Positions 7,947 through 15,005 of a DNA stretch of 64,000 nucleotides are shown in pieces. The DNA is taken from assembly GCA_045612845.1 (NCBI GenBank), contig JAZKZV010000025.1:124001-188000 (forward strand), given 5' to 3'. The position numbers were made by a program, and so were the translations under genes. The DNA is from Ornithomonoglobus_A sp045612845. Its GTDB lineage: Bacteria; Bacillota; Clostridia; UBA1381. Every line of letters starts with the position of its first letter. Position 1 is the first letter of the stretch. The notes under the pieces were generated by a model. It worked only from the letters and a program-made list of their open reading frames with translations, made no database searches and was not told the DNA's origin.

Positions 7947-8935
7947 AAGAAATAAGCGAAGTCAATGCAATAAGCGGAAACGAGCATGCACTGCGCGAAT
8001 ATATCTTTAAATATGTCGGTAAAAAAGATGTAAGTGTTGATACTATGGGTAATATAATAGTATTTAAGAAAGGTACATCAAAACAAGATAAAAAACTTAT
8101 GATAGTAACGCATATGGACGAGTGTGGTCTGATAGTTACAGATATAACAGACGATGGGTTTTTAAAATTTGAATGTGTAGGCAATGTTGAGCTTCGTTCA
8201 CTTATATCAAAAAAAGTTATTATTGCAGATAAAGTAAATGGCGTGATTGGTATGAAGGCAATACATCTGCAAAAGAAAGAGGAACGCGAGACGGTAAAAA
8301 AAGCAAAGGAGCTCTTTATAGATATAGGTGCAAAGGATAAAAAAGAAGCACAAAAATATGTTAATAAAGGTGATTATATATCCTTTAATACAAAATTCTC
8401 CAAAACTCAGGACATACTAAAGGGTAAGGGCTTGGACAGAATATGTGTTGCACCGGTACTTGAACTTATTAAAACAGACCCTGAATATGACACATATTTT
8501 GTATTTACTGCCCAAAAGGAAGTTGGTATGAGAGGCGCAATGATTTGTGCATCAAAAATCAATCCTGATTTTGCTGTTATATTAGACTCAGTCGAAAGTG
8601 CAGATATGTTTGGGTGTAAAGACAATGATATTCAGACAAAACTTGGTAACGGAGTTCTAATTCAATATGCGGACAAGTATTCAATTTCGGATAGAGAATT
8701 ATTGAGTGATGTAATAAAAATTGCAAATAAAAATCAAATACCATATCAGCAGGCGGGTTTAATAAGAGGATTTTCTGATGCGGGTGAGGTTATAACCTCG
8801 TATGGCGGAGTTAAGGGAGTAACTTTATCTGTCCCTGTAAGATATACACATACACCCGTACAGATAGTAAACCGAAAAGATGTACAGGCGCTGTTTGACT
8901 TAACAAAAGCAATTTTGAAAGGAAAGCATTTATGA
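7931..8935 (+). CDS. M42-family peptidase paralogue 2, catalytic Glu replaced by Lys (probably non-catalytic)
   Basis: A 334-residue M42-family protein, start GTG 7931 behind AAGGAGG (7917-7923). The metal ligands of the family are recognisable: VTHMDECGL (His, Asp), GKGLDRICV (Asp), the second Glu of the usual EE pair, VILDSVES (Asp) and VRYTHTPVQ (His). However, the QEEVG motif reads QKEVGMRGA: codon AAG at 8516-8518 puts Lys196 where the general-base Glu belongs. The LDNR/LDDR motif is also altered to LDRI. Metal binding may persist while peptide hydrolysis should be lost, so a structural or regulatory subunit of a mixed TET particle is plausible. The frame is intact, arguing against a decaying pseudogene. 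Confidence 0.88.
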   Translation: MVELIKEISEVNAISGNEHALREYIFKYVGKKDVSVDTMGNIIVFKKGTSKQDKKLMIVTHMDECGLIVTDITDDGFLKFECVGNVELRSLISKKVIIADKVNGVIGMKAIHLQKKEERETVKKAKELFIDIGAKDKKEAQKYVNKGDYISFNTKFSKTQDILKGKGLDRICVAPVLELIKTDPEYDTYFVFTAQKEVGMRGAMICASKINPDFAVILDSVESADMFGCKDNDIQTKLGNGVLIQYADKYSISDRELLSDVIKIANKNQIPYQQAGLIRGFSDAGEVITSYGGVKGVTLSVPVRYTHTPVQIVNRKDVQALFDLTKAILKGKHL

Positions 8936-9909
8936 TGGAATTATTAAAAAAACTGACCCAGACAGATGGCGTGTCCGGTAATGAAAAGAATATAAGTAAT
9001 TTAATATATGAAGATGCAAAAAAATACTGCGATGAAATAAAAACTGATGCAATGGGTAATCTTATAGTTCATAAAAAGGGCGGCTCTAAAAAAGTAATGA
9101 TAAGCGCTCATATGGACGAAATAGGTATAATTGTATCTTTTATAGACGAAAAAGGATTTATAAGATTTTCAAACATAGGCGGATTATATACAAAGCAGCT
9201 TATAGGTCGCAGAGTTCGTTTTCAAAACGGAGTAGTGGGTGTTATAGGTTGTGAAGAGGAGGAATTCGATAAAAAGGCCGAAATCTCAAAGCTTTATATA
9301 GATATAGGCGCACAAAACAGGGATAGTGCACAAAAGCTTGTAAATATAGGTGATATGGGTGCTTTTTGCGGTGAATTTTACCAAAATGGCGATACTGTTG
9401 TATCAAAAGCACTCGATAACAGAGTAGGTTGCTATATACTTTTAGAAGTAATGAGGGACATAAAAACTGACAATGATTTATACTTTGTGTTTTCATCTCA
9501 GGAGGAAGTGGGCTTAAGGGGTGCAAAGGCTGCAACGTTTGATATTTCTCCCGATTATGCCATTGCGGTAGATGTTACCGATACTGGTGATTGTCCAAAT
9601 GCTCCACACAATAGTGTCAAGCTTGGCGGCGGTGCTGCAATAAAGGTTATGGACCGTTCTGTTTTGTGTGATGCATCTGTGCGTTCTTTAATGATTGAGG
9701 TTGCAAAGGAAAATAATATACCGTATCAACTCGAAATTATGGCTGATGGCGGAACAGACGCAGGTGCAATGCATCTTTCAAGAGGTGGAGTAAAAACAGG
9801 TGGTATATCTGTTCCTACAAGACACATTCATTCTCCGTCGGAAATGGTTAATGAAAAGGATATTAAAAATTGTATTAGTCTTTTAAAAGCAGTATTGGAG
9901 AAACTATAA
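8932..9909 (+). CDS. M42-family (TET-like) aminopeptidase, paralogue 3, predicted active
   Basis: A 325-residue M42 peptidase, the third member of the cluster. All active-site motifs are intact: SAHMDEIGI, KALDNRVGC, SSQEEVGLRGA, AVDVTDTGD and TRHIHSPSE. ATG 8932 overlaps the previous stop by four bases (ATGA), a pattern of translational coupling; ATG 8935 is an alternative. It ends 17 bases before queA. The three copies are clearly diverged from one another, so the triplication is old rather than a recent duplication. Distinct specificities or hetero-oligomer formation are inference. Confidence 0.92.
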   Translation: MMELLKKLTQTDGVSGNEKNISNLIYEDAKKYCDEIKTDAMGNLIVHKKGGSKKVMISAHMDEIGIIVSFIDEKGFIRFSNIGGLYTKQLIGRRVRFQNGVVGVIGCEEEEFDKKAEISKLYIDIGAQNRDSAQKLVNIGDMGAFCGEFYQNGDTVVSKALDNRVGCYILLEVMRDIKTDNDLYFVFSSQEEVGLRGAKAATFDISPDYAIAVDVTDTGDCPNAPHNSVKLGGGAAIKVMDRSVLCDASVRSLMIEVAKENNIPYQLEIMADGGTDAGAMHLSRGGVKTGGISVPTRHIHSPSEMVNEKDIKNCISLLKAVLEKL

Positions 9910-9926
9910 AATAACGGAGGAATAAA

Positions 9927-10949
9927 GTGAAAACATCTGATTTCTACTATGATTTACCACAAGAGCTTATTGCACAGACACCGCTAAAGGACAGAAGCTC
10001 CTCGCGTCTTATGGTTGTGGATAAAAATACGGGTGCACTTGAACATAAGCATTTTTACGATGTTGTTGAATATCTTAACGAGGGTGATACCCTTATCCTT
10101 AATGATACAAAGGTGCTCAGTGCAAGATTATATGGTCAAAAAGAGGATACTGGCGGCGCTATTGAATTTTTACTGTTGCATAAACATACTCTCGATACGT
10201 GGGAGGTTATACTAAAACCCGGCAAACGTGCAAAACCGGGTGCGCGATTTGTGTTTGGTAACGGAGAACTAAAGGCGGAGATTATAGATATTGTAAATGA
10301 GGGTAACCGCCTTGTTAAGTTTGAATATGAAGGGGTTTTTGAAGAAGTTTTAGACAGACTTGGCGAAATGCCCATACCGCCATATATTACGCAAAAATTA
10401 GAGGATAAGGACAGATACCAGACCGTATATGCAAAAAACCTTGGCTCTGCCGCTGCGCCAACGGCGGGACTTCATTTTACGCCGGAACTAATGCAAAAAA
10501 TTAAAGATAAAGGTGTAAATATCGGGTTTGTAACATTGCATGTGGGTCTTGGTACATTCAGACCTGTTAAGGTTGAAGATGTAAATGAACATAAAATGCA
10601 CTCGGAATTTTACATACTTCCACAAAAAACTGCAGACCTTATAAACGAAACAAAAAGAAATGGTAAAAGGGTAATTTCTGTGGGAACAACTGCAACAAGA
10701 GTGTTGGAAACTGCGGGTCTTACAGGCGAAATAAAGCAAATGACAGGCTGGACGGATATATTTATATATCCCGGTAAAAAGCTTAATGTTATTGATGCAC
10801 TTATAACAAACTTCCATTTACCTGAGTCTACACTTATAATGCTTGTATCGGCCTTTGCGGGTAAGGAAAGTATTTTAAATGCATATAATGTTGCAGTTAT
10901 GGAAAAATACAGATTTTTCTCTTTTGGAGACGCAATGTTCATTCAATAA
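9927..10949 (+). CDS. queA: S-adenosylmethionine:tRNA ribosyltransferase-isomerase
   Basis: Transfers and isomerises the ribosyl group of S-adenosylmethionine to preQ1-modified tRNA, making epoxyqueuosine. Diagnostic blocks are FYYDLPQELIAQTP at the N-terminus, RLMVVD, GDTLILNDTKV, AAPTAGLHFTPEL, HVGLGTFRPV and FHLPESTLIMLVSAFAG. The 340-residue length is usual. Start GTG 9927, six bases after GGAGG. Its usual partner tgt is not in the window; it is the last gene behind the three peptidases and is followed by a REP-like palindrome and a terminator. Confidence 0.97.
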   Translation: MKTSDFYYDLPQELIAQTPLKDRSSSRLMVVDKNTGALEHKHFYDVVEYLNEGDTLILNDTKVLSARLYGQKEDTGGAIEFLLLHKHTLDTWEVILKPGKRAKPGARFVFGNGELKAEIIDIVNEGNRLVKFEYEGVFEEVLDRLGEMPIPPYITQKLEDKDRYQTVYAKNLGSAAAPTAGLHFTPELMQKIKDKGVNIGFVTLHVGLGTFRPVKVEDVNEHKMHSEFYILPQKTADLINETKRNGKRVISVGTTATRVLETAGLTGEIKQMTGWTDIFIYPGKKLNVIDALITNFHLPESTLIMLVSAFAGKESILNAYNVAVMEKYRFFSFGDAMFIQ

Positions 10950-10950
10950 T

Positions 10951-10976
10951 GTAGGGGACGATGCCTACATCGTCCC
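10951..10976. repeat. REP-like palindrome with 5' GTAG
   Basis: GTAG (10951-10954) is followed by a perfect 9-bp stem GGGACGATG/CATCGTCCC (10955-10963 and 10968-10976) and a CCTA loop. GTAGG can alternatively pair with CCTAC across the loop. It has no T tract, so it is not itself the terminator. A GTAG head at the foot of a hairpin is the known hallmark of REP elements mobilised by REP-associated tyrosine transposases. Only one copy was recognised in this window, so repeat status is inferred from form. Confidence 0.5.
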
Positions 10977-10982
10977 GTTATG

Positions 10983-11012
10983 AAAAAGGATAGAAGTTTA
11001 TCCTTTTTTTTT
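10983..11012 (+). terminator. Rho-independent terminator after queA
   Basis: Stem AAAAAGGATA (10983-10992) pairs with TATCCTTTTT (10999-11008) around a 6-base loop, continuing into more T residues. Confidence 0.8.
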
Positions 11013-11046
11013 CTTGCGATTTTTTGCGAAAATTTTGTTTTTCTTA

Positions 11047-11075
11047 TTGATTTTCTAAAAAAAGTGTGTTATAAT
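11047..11075 (+). promoter_or_regulatory. Promoter of the glycyl radical dehydratase operon
   Basis: -35 TTGATT (11047-11052), 17-base spacer, -10 TATAAT (11070-11075). The predicted start of transcription is near 11082, leaving a leader of about 84 bases. Confidence 0.7.
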
Positions 11076-11088
11076 GTTTGGTGAGATA

Positions 11089-11112
11089 GTGTTTCTACAA
11101 TTAAAGAAACAC
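11089..11112. promoter_or_regulatory. Inverted repeat just downstream of the dehydratase transcription start (possible operator or leader hairpin)
   Basis: GTGTTTCT (11089-11096) and AGAAACAC (11105-11112) form a perfect 8-bp dyad with an 8-base spacer, beginning about 7 bases after the predicted start. Position fits a repressor operator or an mRNA hairpin; no T run follows, so it is not a terminator. An unstructured CA-rich stretch (about 11110-11137) follows before AAAGGGG. Confidence 0.45.
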
Positions 11113-11165
11113 AAAAACAAACAAAAACAAAACAAATTTTAATTTTATATAAAAGGGGAATAGCT

Positions 11166-13697
11166 ATGAAGACTTTTAATACTACTGATATTCCAATGAC
11201 AGACAGAATTAAAAAGCTAATCGAAAACACATTTTCTGCAACTCCGCAAATTGAAACAGACAGAGCGGCTCTCTTAACTGAAAGCTACAAAAATACTGAG
11301 TCTGAGCCAATGGTAAAAAGACGTGCTCTGGCATTTAAGCACATTTTGGAGAATATTCCTATTACAATAAGAGATTATGAGCTTGTTGTAGGTGCTGCAA
11401 CAAAACGTCCAAGAAGTTGTCAGACATTTCCGGAGTTTTCGTTTGAATGGCTTGAAACTGAGTTTGACACTATCGAAAAGCGTGATGCAGACCCATTCTA
11501 CATAAGTGAAGAAAGCAAAAAAATACTAAAAGAGGTTGGCGAGTATTGGAAAGGTAAAACTACAAGTGAGCTTGCTACTTCTTATATGGCTCCGGAAGCA
11601 ATTCTTGCTATTGAGCATAATATTTTTACACCGGGTAACTATTTCTATAATGGTGTAGGTCATGTTACAGTTAATTATGATAAAGTACTTAAAATAGGAT
11701 ATAAGGGAATAATAGCAGAGGCTGCAAAAGAGCTTGCTTCTATGGATATATATGCTCCTGACTATTCTAAAAAGCATGAATTTTTAGAGGCTGTTATAAT
11801 CACAAGCCAGGCCGCAATTGATTATGCAAAGAGATATGCTTCACTTGCAGCACAGATGGCACAAAAAGAAACAGATCAGGCAAGAAAGAGAGAACTTCTT
11901 ACAATAGCTAAGAACTGTGAAAACGTTCCTGAAAATGGTGCAACATCATTCCATGAGGCTTGTCAGTCATTCTGGTTTGTACAAATGCTTATACAAACAG
12001 AGTCAAGCGGACACTCAATATCACCGGGACGTTTTGACCAGTATATGTACCCATACTATAAAGCTGATATAGAAAAGGGTGCAATAACAAGAGAATTTGC
12101 ACAAGAGCTTTTAGACTGTGTATGGGTTAAGCTGAACGAAATGAGTAAGGTAAGAGACTCGGCGTCTGCCGAAGGCTTTGCCGGATATAGTATGTTCCAG
12201 AACCTTTGTGCAGGTGGTCAGGACAGAGAGGGTAGAGATGCTACAAACGATTTGTCGTTTATGTGTATACAAGCATCAATGCATACACTTTTACCGTCGC
12301 CATCATTCTCTGTAAGAGTATGGAATGGAACACCAAACGAATTCCTAATCAAGTGTGCAGAGCTTACAAGAACAGGTATAGGCTTGCCTGCTTACTATAA
12401 CGACGAGGTAATTATCCCTGCTTTGATGAGCAGAGGTTTAACTCTCGAGGATGCAAGAGATTACAACATAATAGGTTGTGTTGAGCCACAGGTACGTGGT
12501 AAGACAGAGGGTTGGCACGATGCTGCATTCTTTAATATGTGTCGTCCAATCGAGCTTGTATTCACAAATGGTGTGGATAAGGGCGTTCAGGTAGGTCCAA
12601 GAACAGGTGAGGTTACGGAATTTAAAACATTTGATGATGTTTTAAAAGCATACACAATTCAAATGCACTACATGATTCGTCTTATGGTTAATTCAAATAA
12701 TGCCATAGATATTGCACATGCTGAAAGAGCACCATTGCCATATCTTTCAAGTATGCTTGATGATTGTATAAAACGTGGTAAAACATCACAAGAGGGTGGC
12801 GCTGTATATAACTTTACAGGTCCTCAGGGCTTTGGTATAGCTAATATGGCAGATGCTCTTTATGCAATAAAGAAGCTTGTATTTGACGAAAAAATAGCAA
12901 CACTTGCAGATTTTAAAGATGCAATGCTTAATAACTATGGCGAAGGTCTTACACCAAAGGCTGCAACTGCTGCAACAAAAGAGGTTGTGGACAATCTTGT
13001 TAAAATGGGCAAAAAGGTTGATTCTAACACAGTAGAAGAAATCTGTAAAATGTTCCTTGCCGGTGAAACAGATAAAGCTAAAAAGAGCAGCTACGATAAC
13101 TTGCGTTCAATGATAGAAAGTGTTGATAAATACGGAAATGACGTAGAAGAAGTTGATATGCTTGCAAGAGAAGTTGCATATATATACACAAAAGAGGTAG
13201 AAAAATACAAAAACCCAAGAGGTGGAGTATTCCATGCAGGTCTATATCCTGTTTCGGCAAACGTGCCTTTGGGTGAGCAGACAGGTGCAACACCTGATGG
13301 CAGACTGGCAAACACACCTCTTGCAGATGGTGTTGGTCCAAGAAGCGGTTACGACAAATTAGGCCCGACAGCTGCAGCAAACTCTGTTGCAAAGCTTGAC
13401 CATGGTATTGCTTCAAATGGTACTTTGTACAACCAAAAATTCCATCCGTCAGCACTAAGTGGTGTAGAAGGACTACAAAACTTTGCATCGTACATAAGAG
13501 CATTCTTCGACCAGAAGGGAATGCATATGCAATTTAACGTAGTAAGCAGAGATACCCTTTTAGACGCACAAAAACACCCCGAAAACTATAAATCCCTTGT
13601 TGTAAGAGTTGCGGGCTACAGTGCATTGTTTACAACACTTTCACGTTCGCTTCAGGATGATATAATAAACAGAACAGAGCAAACCTTCGGTTGCTGA
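11166..13697 (+). CDS. Glycyl radical enzyme, propanediol/glycerol dehydratase type
   Basis: B12-independent dehydratase converting 1,2-propanediol to propanal or glycerol to 3-hydroxypropanal by radical chemistry. Key residues seen: Cys438 and Glu440 in IIGCVEPQ (thiyl radical and base), His166 in VGHVTVNY, His283 in SSGHSISPGRFD, Asp452 in EGWHDAAFF and the glycyl radical Gly817 in RVAGYSALF near the C-terminus. This His/His/Glu/Asp set is that of diol dehydratases rather than pyruvate formate-lyase or choline lyase. At 843 residues it is longer than glycerol dehydratase (787) and close to the propanediol dehydratase of Roseburia. There is no N-terminal extension for microcompartment targeting and no shell gene nearby. 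RBS AAAGGGG. The activase gene follows directly. Diol identity cannot be settled from sequence. Confidence 0.88.
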   Translation: MKTFNTTDIPMTDRIKKLIENTFSATPQIETDRAALLTESYKNTESEPMVKRRALAFKHILENIPITIRDYELVVGAATKRPRSCQTFPEFSFEWLETEFDTIEKRDADPFYISEESKKILKEVGEYWKGKTTSELATSYMAPEAILAIEHNIFTPGNYFYNGVGHVTVNYDKVLKIGYKGIIAEAAKELASMDIYAPDYSKKHEFLEAVIITSQAAIDYAKRYASLAAQMAQKETDQARKRELLTIAKNCENVPENGATSFHEACQSFWFVQMLIQTESSGHSISPGRFDQYMYPYYKADIEKGAITREFAQELLDCVWVKLNEMSKVRDSASAEGFAGYSMFQNLCAGGQDREGRDATNDLSFMCIQASMHTLLPSPSFSVRVWNGTPNEFLIKCAELTRTGIGLPAYYNDEVIIPALMSRGLTLEDARDYNIIGCVEPQVRGKTEGWHDAAFFNMCRPIELVFTNGVDKGVQVGPRTGEVTEFKTFDDVLKAYTIQMHYMIRLMVNSNNAIDIAHAERAPLPYLSSMLDDCIKRGKTSQEGGAVYNFTGPQGFGIANMADALYAIKKLVFDEKIATLADFKDAMLNNYGEGLTPKAATAATKEVVDNLVKMGKKVDSNTVEEICKMFLAGETDKAKKSSYDNLRSMIESVDKYGNDVEEVDMLAREVAYIYTKEVEKYKNPRGGVFHAGLYPVSANVPLGEQTGATPDGRLANTPLADGVGPRSGYDKLGPTAAANSVAKLDHGIASNGTLYNQKFHPSALSGVEGLQNFASYIRAFFDQKGMHMQFNVVSRDTLLDAQKHPENYKSLVVRVAGYSALFTTLSRSLQDDIINRTEQTFGC

Positions 13698-13711
13698 TGA
13701 GGAGAAATAAA

Positions 13712-14509
13712 TTGTTGGATTATTACGATATAAAAGGCAGAATTTTTGATATTCAAAAATATTCCATACACGACGGACCCGGAATAAGAACTATTGTGTT
13801 CTTAAAGGGTTGTGCCCTGAGATGCAAATGGTGTTGTAATCCGGAATCCCAGAGCTTTGATATCGAAACAATGATGTTCGACGGAAAAGAAAAGGTTATG
13901 GGTAAGGACGTAACCGTTGCAGAAGTTATGGATATTGTGCGTAAGGATAGCTTTTATTATCAGAGAAGCGGTGGTGGAATGACACTCTCGGGTGGAGAAT
14001 CACTGCTTCAGCCTGAATTTGCAATAGGTCTTTTAAGAGCATGTAAGGACTTTGGCATAAATACTGCAATAGAAACTACTGCCATTGCAAAGTGGGAGAT
14101 AATAGAGAAATATCTGCCGCATCTTGACTATGTTTTAATGGATATAAAGCATATGGACAGTGCAAAGCATAAGGAATTTACACAACAACCAAACGAGCGT
14201 ATTTTAGAAAACGCAAAAAAGATTGCGGAGTCGGGATTGGTGGACTTAACAATAAGAGTCCCTGTTATTCCTACATTTAATCATACACCTGAGGAAATAA
14301 GCGATATTGCACGATTTGCGCAAAGCCTAAAGGGTGTAAAGAGACTGCATCTTTTACCATATCACCGTTTGGGTCAGGGTAAATATGAGGGACTAAACAG
14401 AGAATATCTTATGAAGCATATAGAGCCAATGCCTAACGAATATATGAATAAATTACTAAAGGCAGCACAAGATGCTGCGCCGAACTTACATGTTCAAATA
14501 GGCGGATAA
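13712..14509 (+). CDS. Glycyl radical enzyme activase (radical SAM), short form
   Basis: Uses S-adenosylmethionine and a [4Fe-4S] cluster to install the glycyl radical on the upstream dehydratase. The cluster motif is C34-x3-C38-x2-C41 (KGCALRCKWCCNPES), followed by SGGGMTLSGGESLLQPEF. Activases of diol dehydratase and choline lyase normally carry a ferredoxin-like insert with two extra clusters just after this motif; here only about 25 residues (IETMMFDGKEKVMGKDV region) with no cysteines occupy that place. At 265 residues it is intermediate between PflA and the eight-cysteine type. The start is judged TTG 13712, 7 bases after AGGAG (13700-13704); upstream in-frame starts overlap that site. 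It begins 14 bases after the dehydratase stop. Confidence 0.88.
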   Translation: MLDYYDIKGRIFDIQKYSIHDGPGIRTIVFLKGCALRCKWCCNPESQSFDIETMMFDGKEKVMGKDVTVAEVMDIVRKDSFYYQRSGGGMTLSGGESLLQPEFAIGLLRACKDFGINTAIETTAIAKWEIIEKYLPHLDYVLMDIKHMDSAKHKEFTQQPNERILENAKKIAESGLVDLTIRVPVIPTFNHTPEEISDIARFAQSLKGVKRLHLLPYHRLGQGKYEGLNREYLMKHIEPMPNEYMNKLLKAAQDAAPNLHVQIGG

Positions 14510-14514
14510 GAAAT

Positions 14515-14549
14515 AATACGCGGTACAAACTGTACCGCGTATTTTTTAT
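14515..14549. terminator. Bidirectional terminator between the activase and the 40-residue minus-strand gene
   Basis: Perfect 13-bp stem AATACGCGGTACA/TGTACCGCGTATT (14515-14527, 14531-14543) with a 3-base loop and a T tract on the plus strand; an A-rich left flank could serve the convergent small gene. Confidence 0.85.
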
Positions 14550-14556
14550 TTGCCGA

Positions 14557-14679
14557 TTAGTCGCACATACAAGTAACAATAACGATTATGATAAGAACCC
14601 AAAGAATCATATCTAAATCGAAGTTACAACCATTGCCTCGGCCGCAAGCAGACATTCTGTTTTCACAACATTCACCCAT
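14557..14679 (-). CDS. Small Cys-rich single-pass membrane peptide (40 residues), YjcZ-like
   Basis: A 40-codon frame from ATG 14679 to TAA 14557, with AAAGGAGG upstream at ideal spacing. The first 20 residues begin MGECCENRMSACGRG and hold four cysteines and three glycines. After an FDLDMI junction comes one hydrophobic helix (ILWVLIIIVIV) and a CMCD end. The plan (short Gly/Cys-rich head and a single helix) resembles the small YjcZ/YtzC-type sporulation peptides of Firmicutes, though the similarity is of form only. It is convergent with the dehydratase operon and shares its terminator. The strong ribosome site and gene-like composition support it despite the length. Function unknown. Confidence 0.65.
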   Translation of the reverse strand: MGECCENRMSACGRGNGCNFDLDMILWVLIIIVIVTCMCD

Positions 14680-14748
14680 TTTGATAAGCCTCCTTTCTTT
14701 GATTGTAATGTATATTATGAATTTTTAAAAAAAAAGAGCCTGTACCTA

Positions 14749-14777
14749 TTGCATTTTTTGGAAAAATGATGTATTAT
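14749..14777 (+). promoter_or_regulatory. Promoter for the DUF896-asnA-asnS unit
   Basis: -35 TTGCAT (14749-14754), 17-base spacer, -10 TATTAT (14772-14777). The leader to the first start would be only about 40 bases, too short for a T-box. Confidence 0.55.
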
Positions 14778-14821
14778 ATATAGTGGTTATTAGTGATTTT
14801 TAAAATGCGGGAGGTATGACA

Positions 14822-15004
14822 TTGATTAAGGAAAAGATAGACCGTATCAATGAGCTTGCAAAGAAATCAAGGGGCGAGGGTCTTACTGATTTGGAAAAGG
14901 AAGAGCAGGCTAAACTAAGACGTGAATATATAGATGCAATAAAAAGTAATTTTAGAGCAACATTAGAAAATATAGAATTTGTAGATGAAAAAGGAGATAA
15001 ATAA
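14822..15004 (+). CDS. DUF896 (YnzC-like) small protein
   Basis: A 60-residue soluble, charged, helical protein of the DUF896 family (B. subtilis YnzC/YneA-operon relative). The family core is seen: KIDRINELAKKSRGEGLT, EKEEQAKLRREYIDAIKSNF and RATLENIEFVDEKG. The first ATG (14816) sits only one base from GGGAGG (14809-14814), so TTG 14822, seven bases after it, is the better start and gives the usual MI..KIxRINELA beginning. It is the first gene ahead of asnA. The molecular role is not established. Confidence 0.85.
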   Translation: MIKEKIDRINELAKKSRGEGLTDLEKEEQAKLRREYIDAIKSNFRATLENIEFVDEKGDK

Positions 15005-15005
15005 T

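Noticed and set aside
11166..13697. Pyruvate formate-lyase or choline trimethylamine-lyase identity
   Set aside because: The two-Cys PFL active site is absent, and the His166/His283/Asp452 pattern matches diol dehydratases rather than choline lyase.
14680..14815. T-box riboswitch ahead of asnA
   Set aside because: No specifier-loop or TGGNACC-type antiterminator bulge is visible, and the predicted leader is too short.
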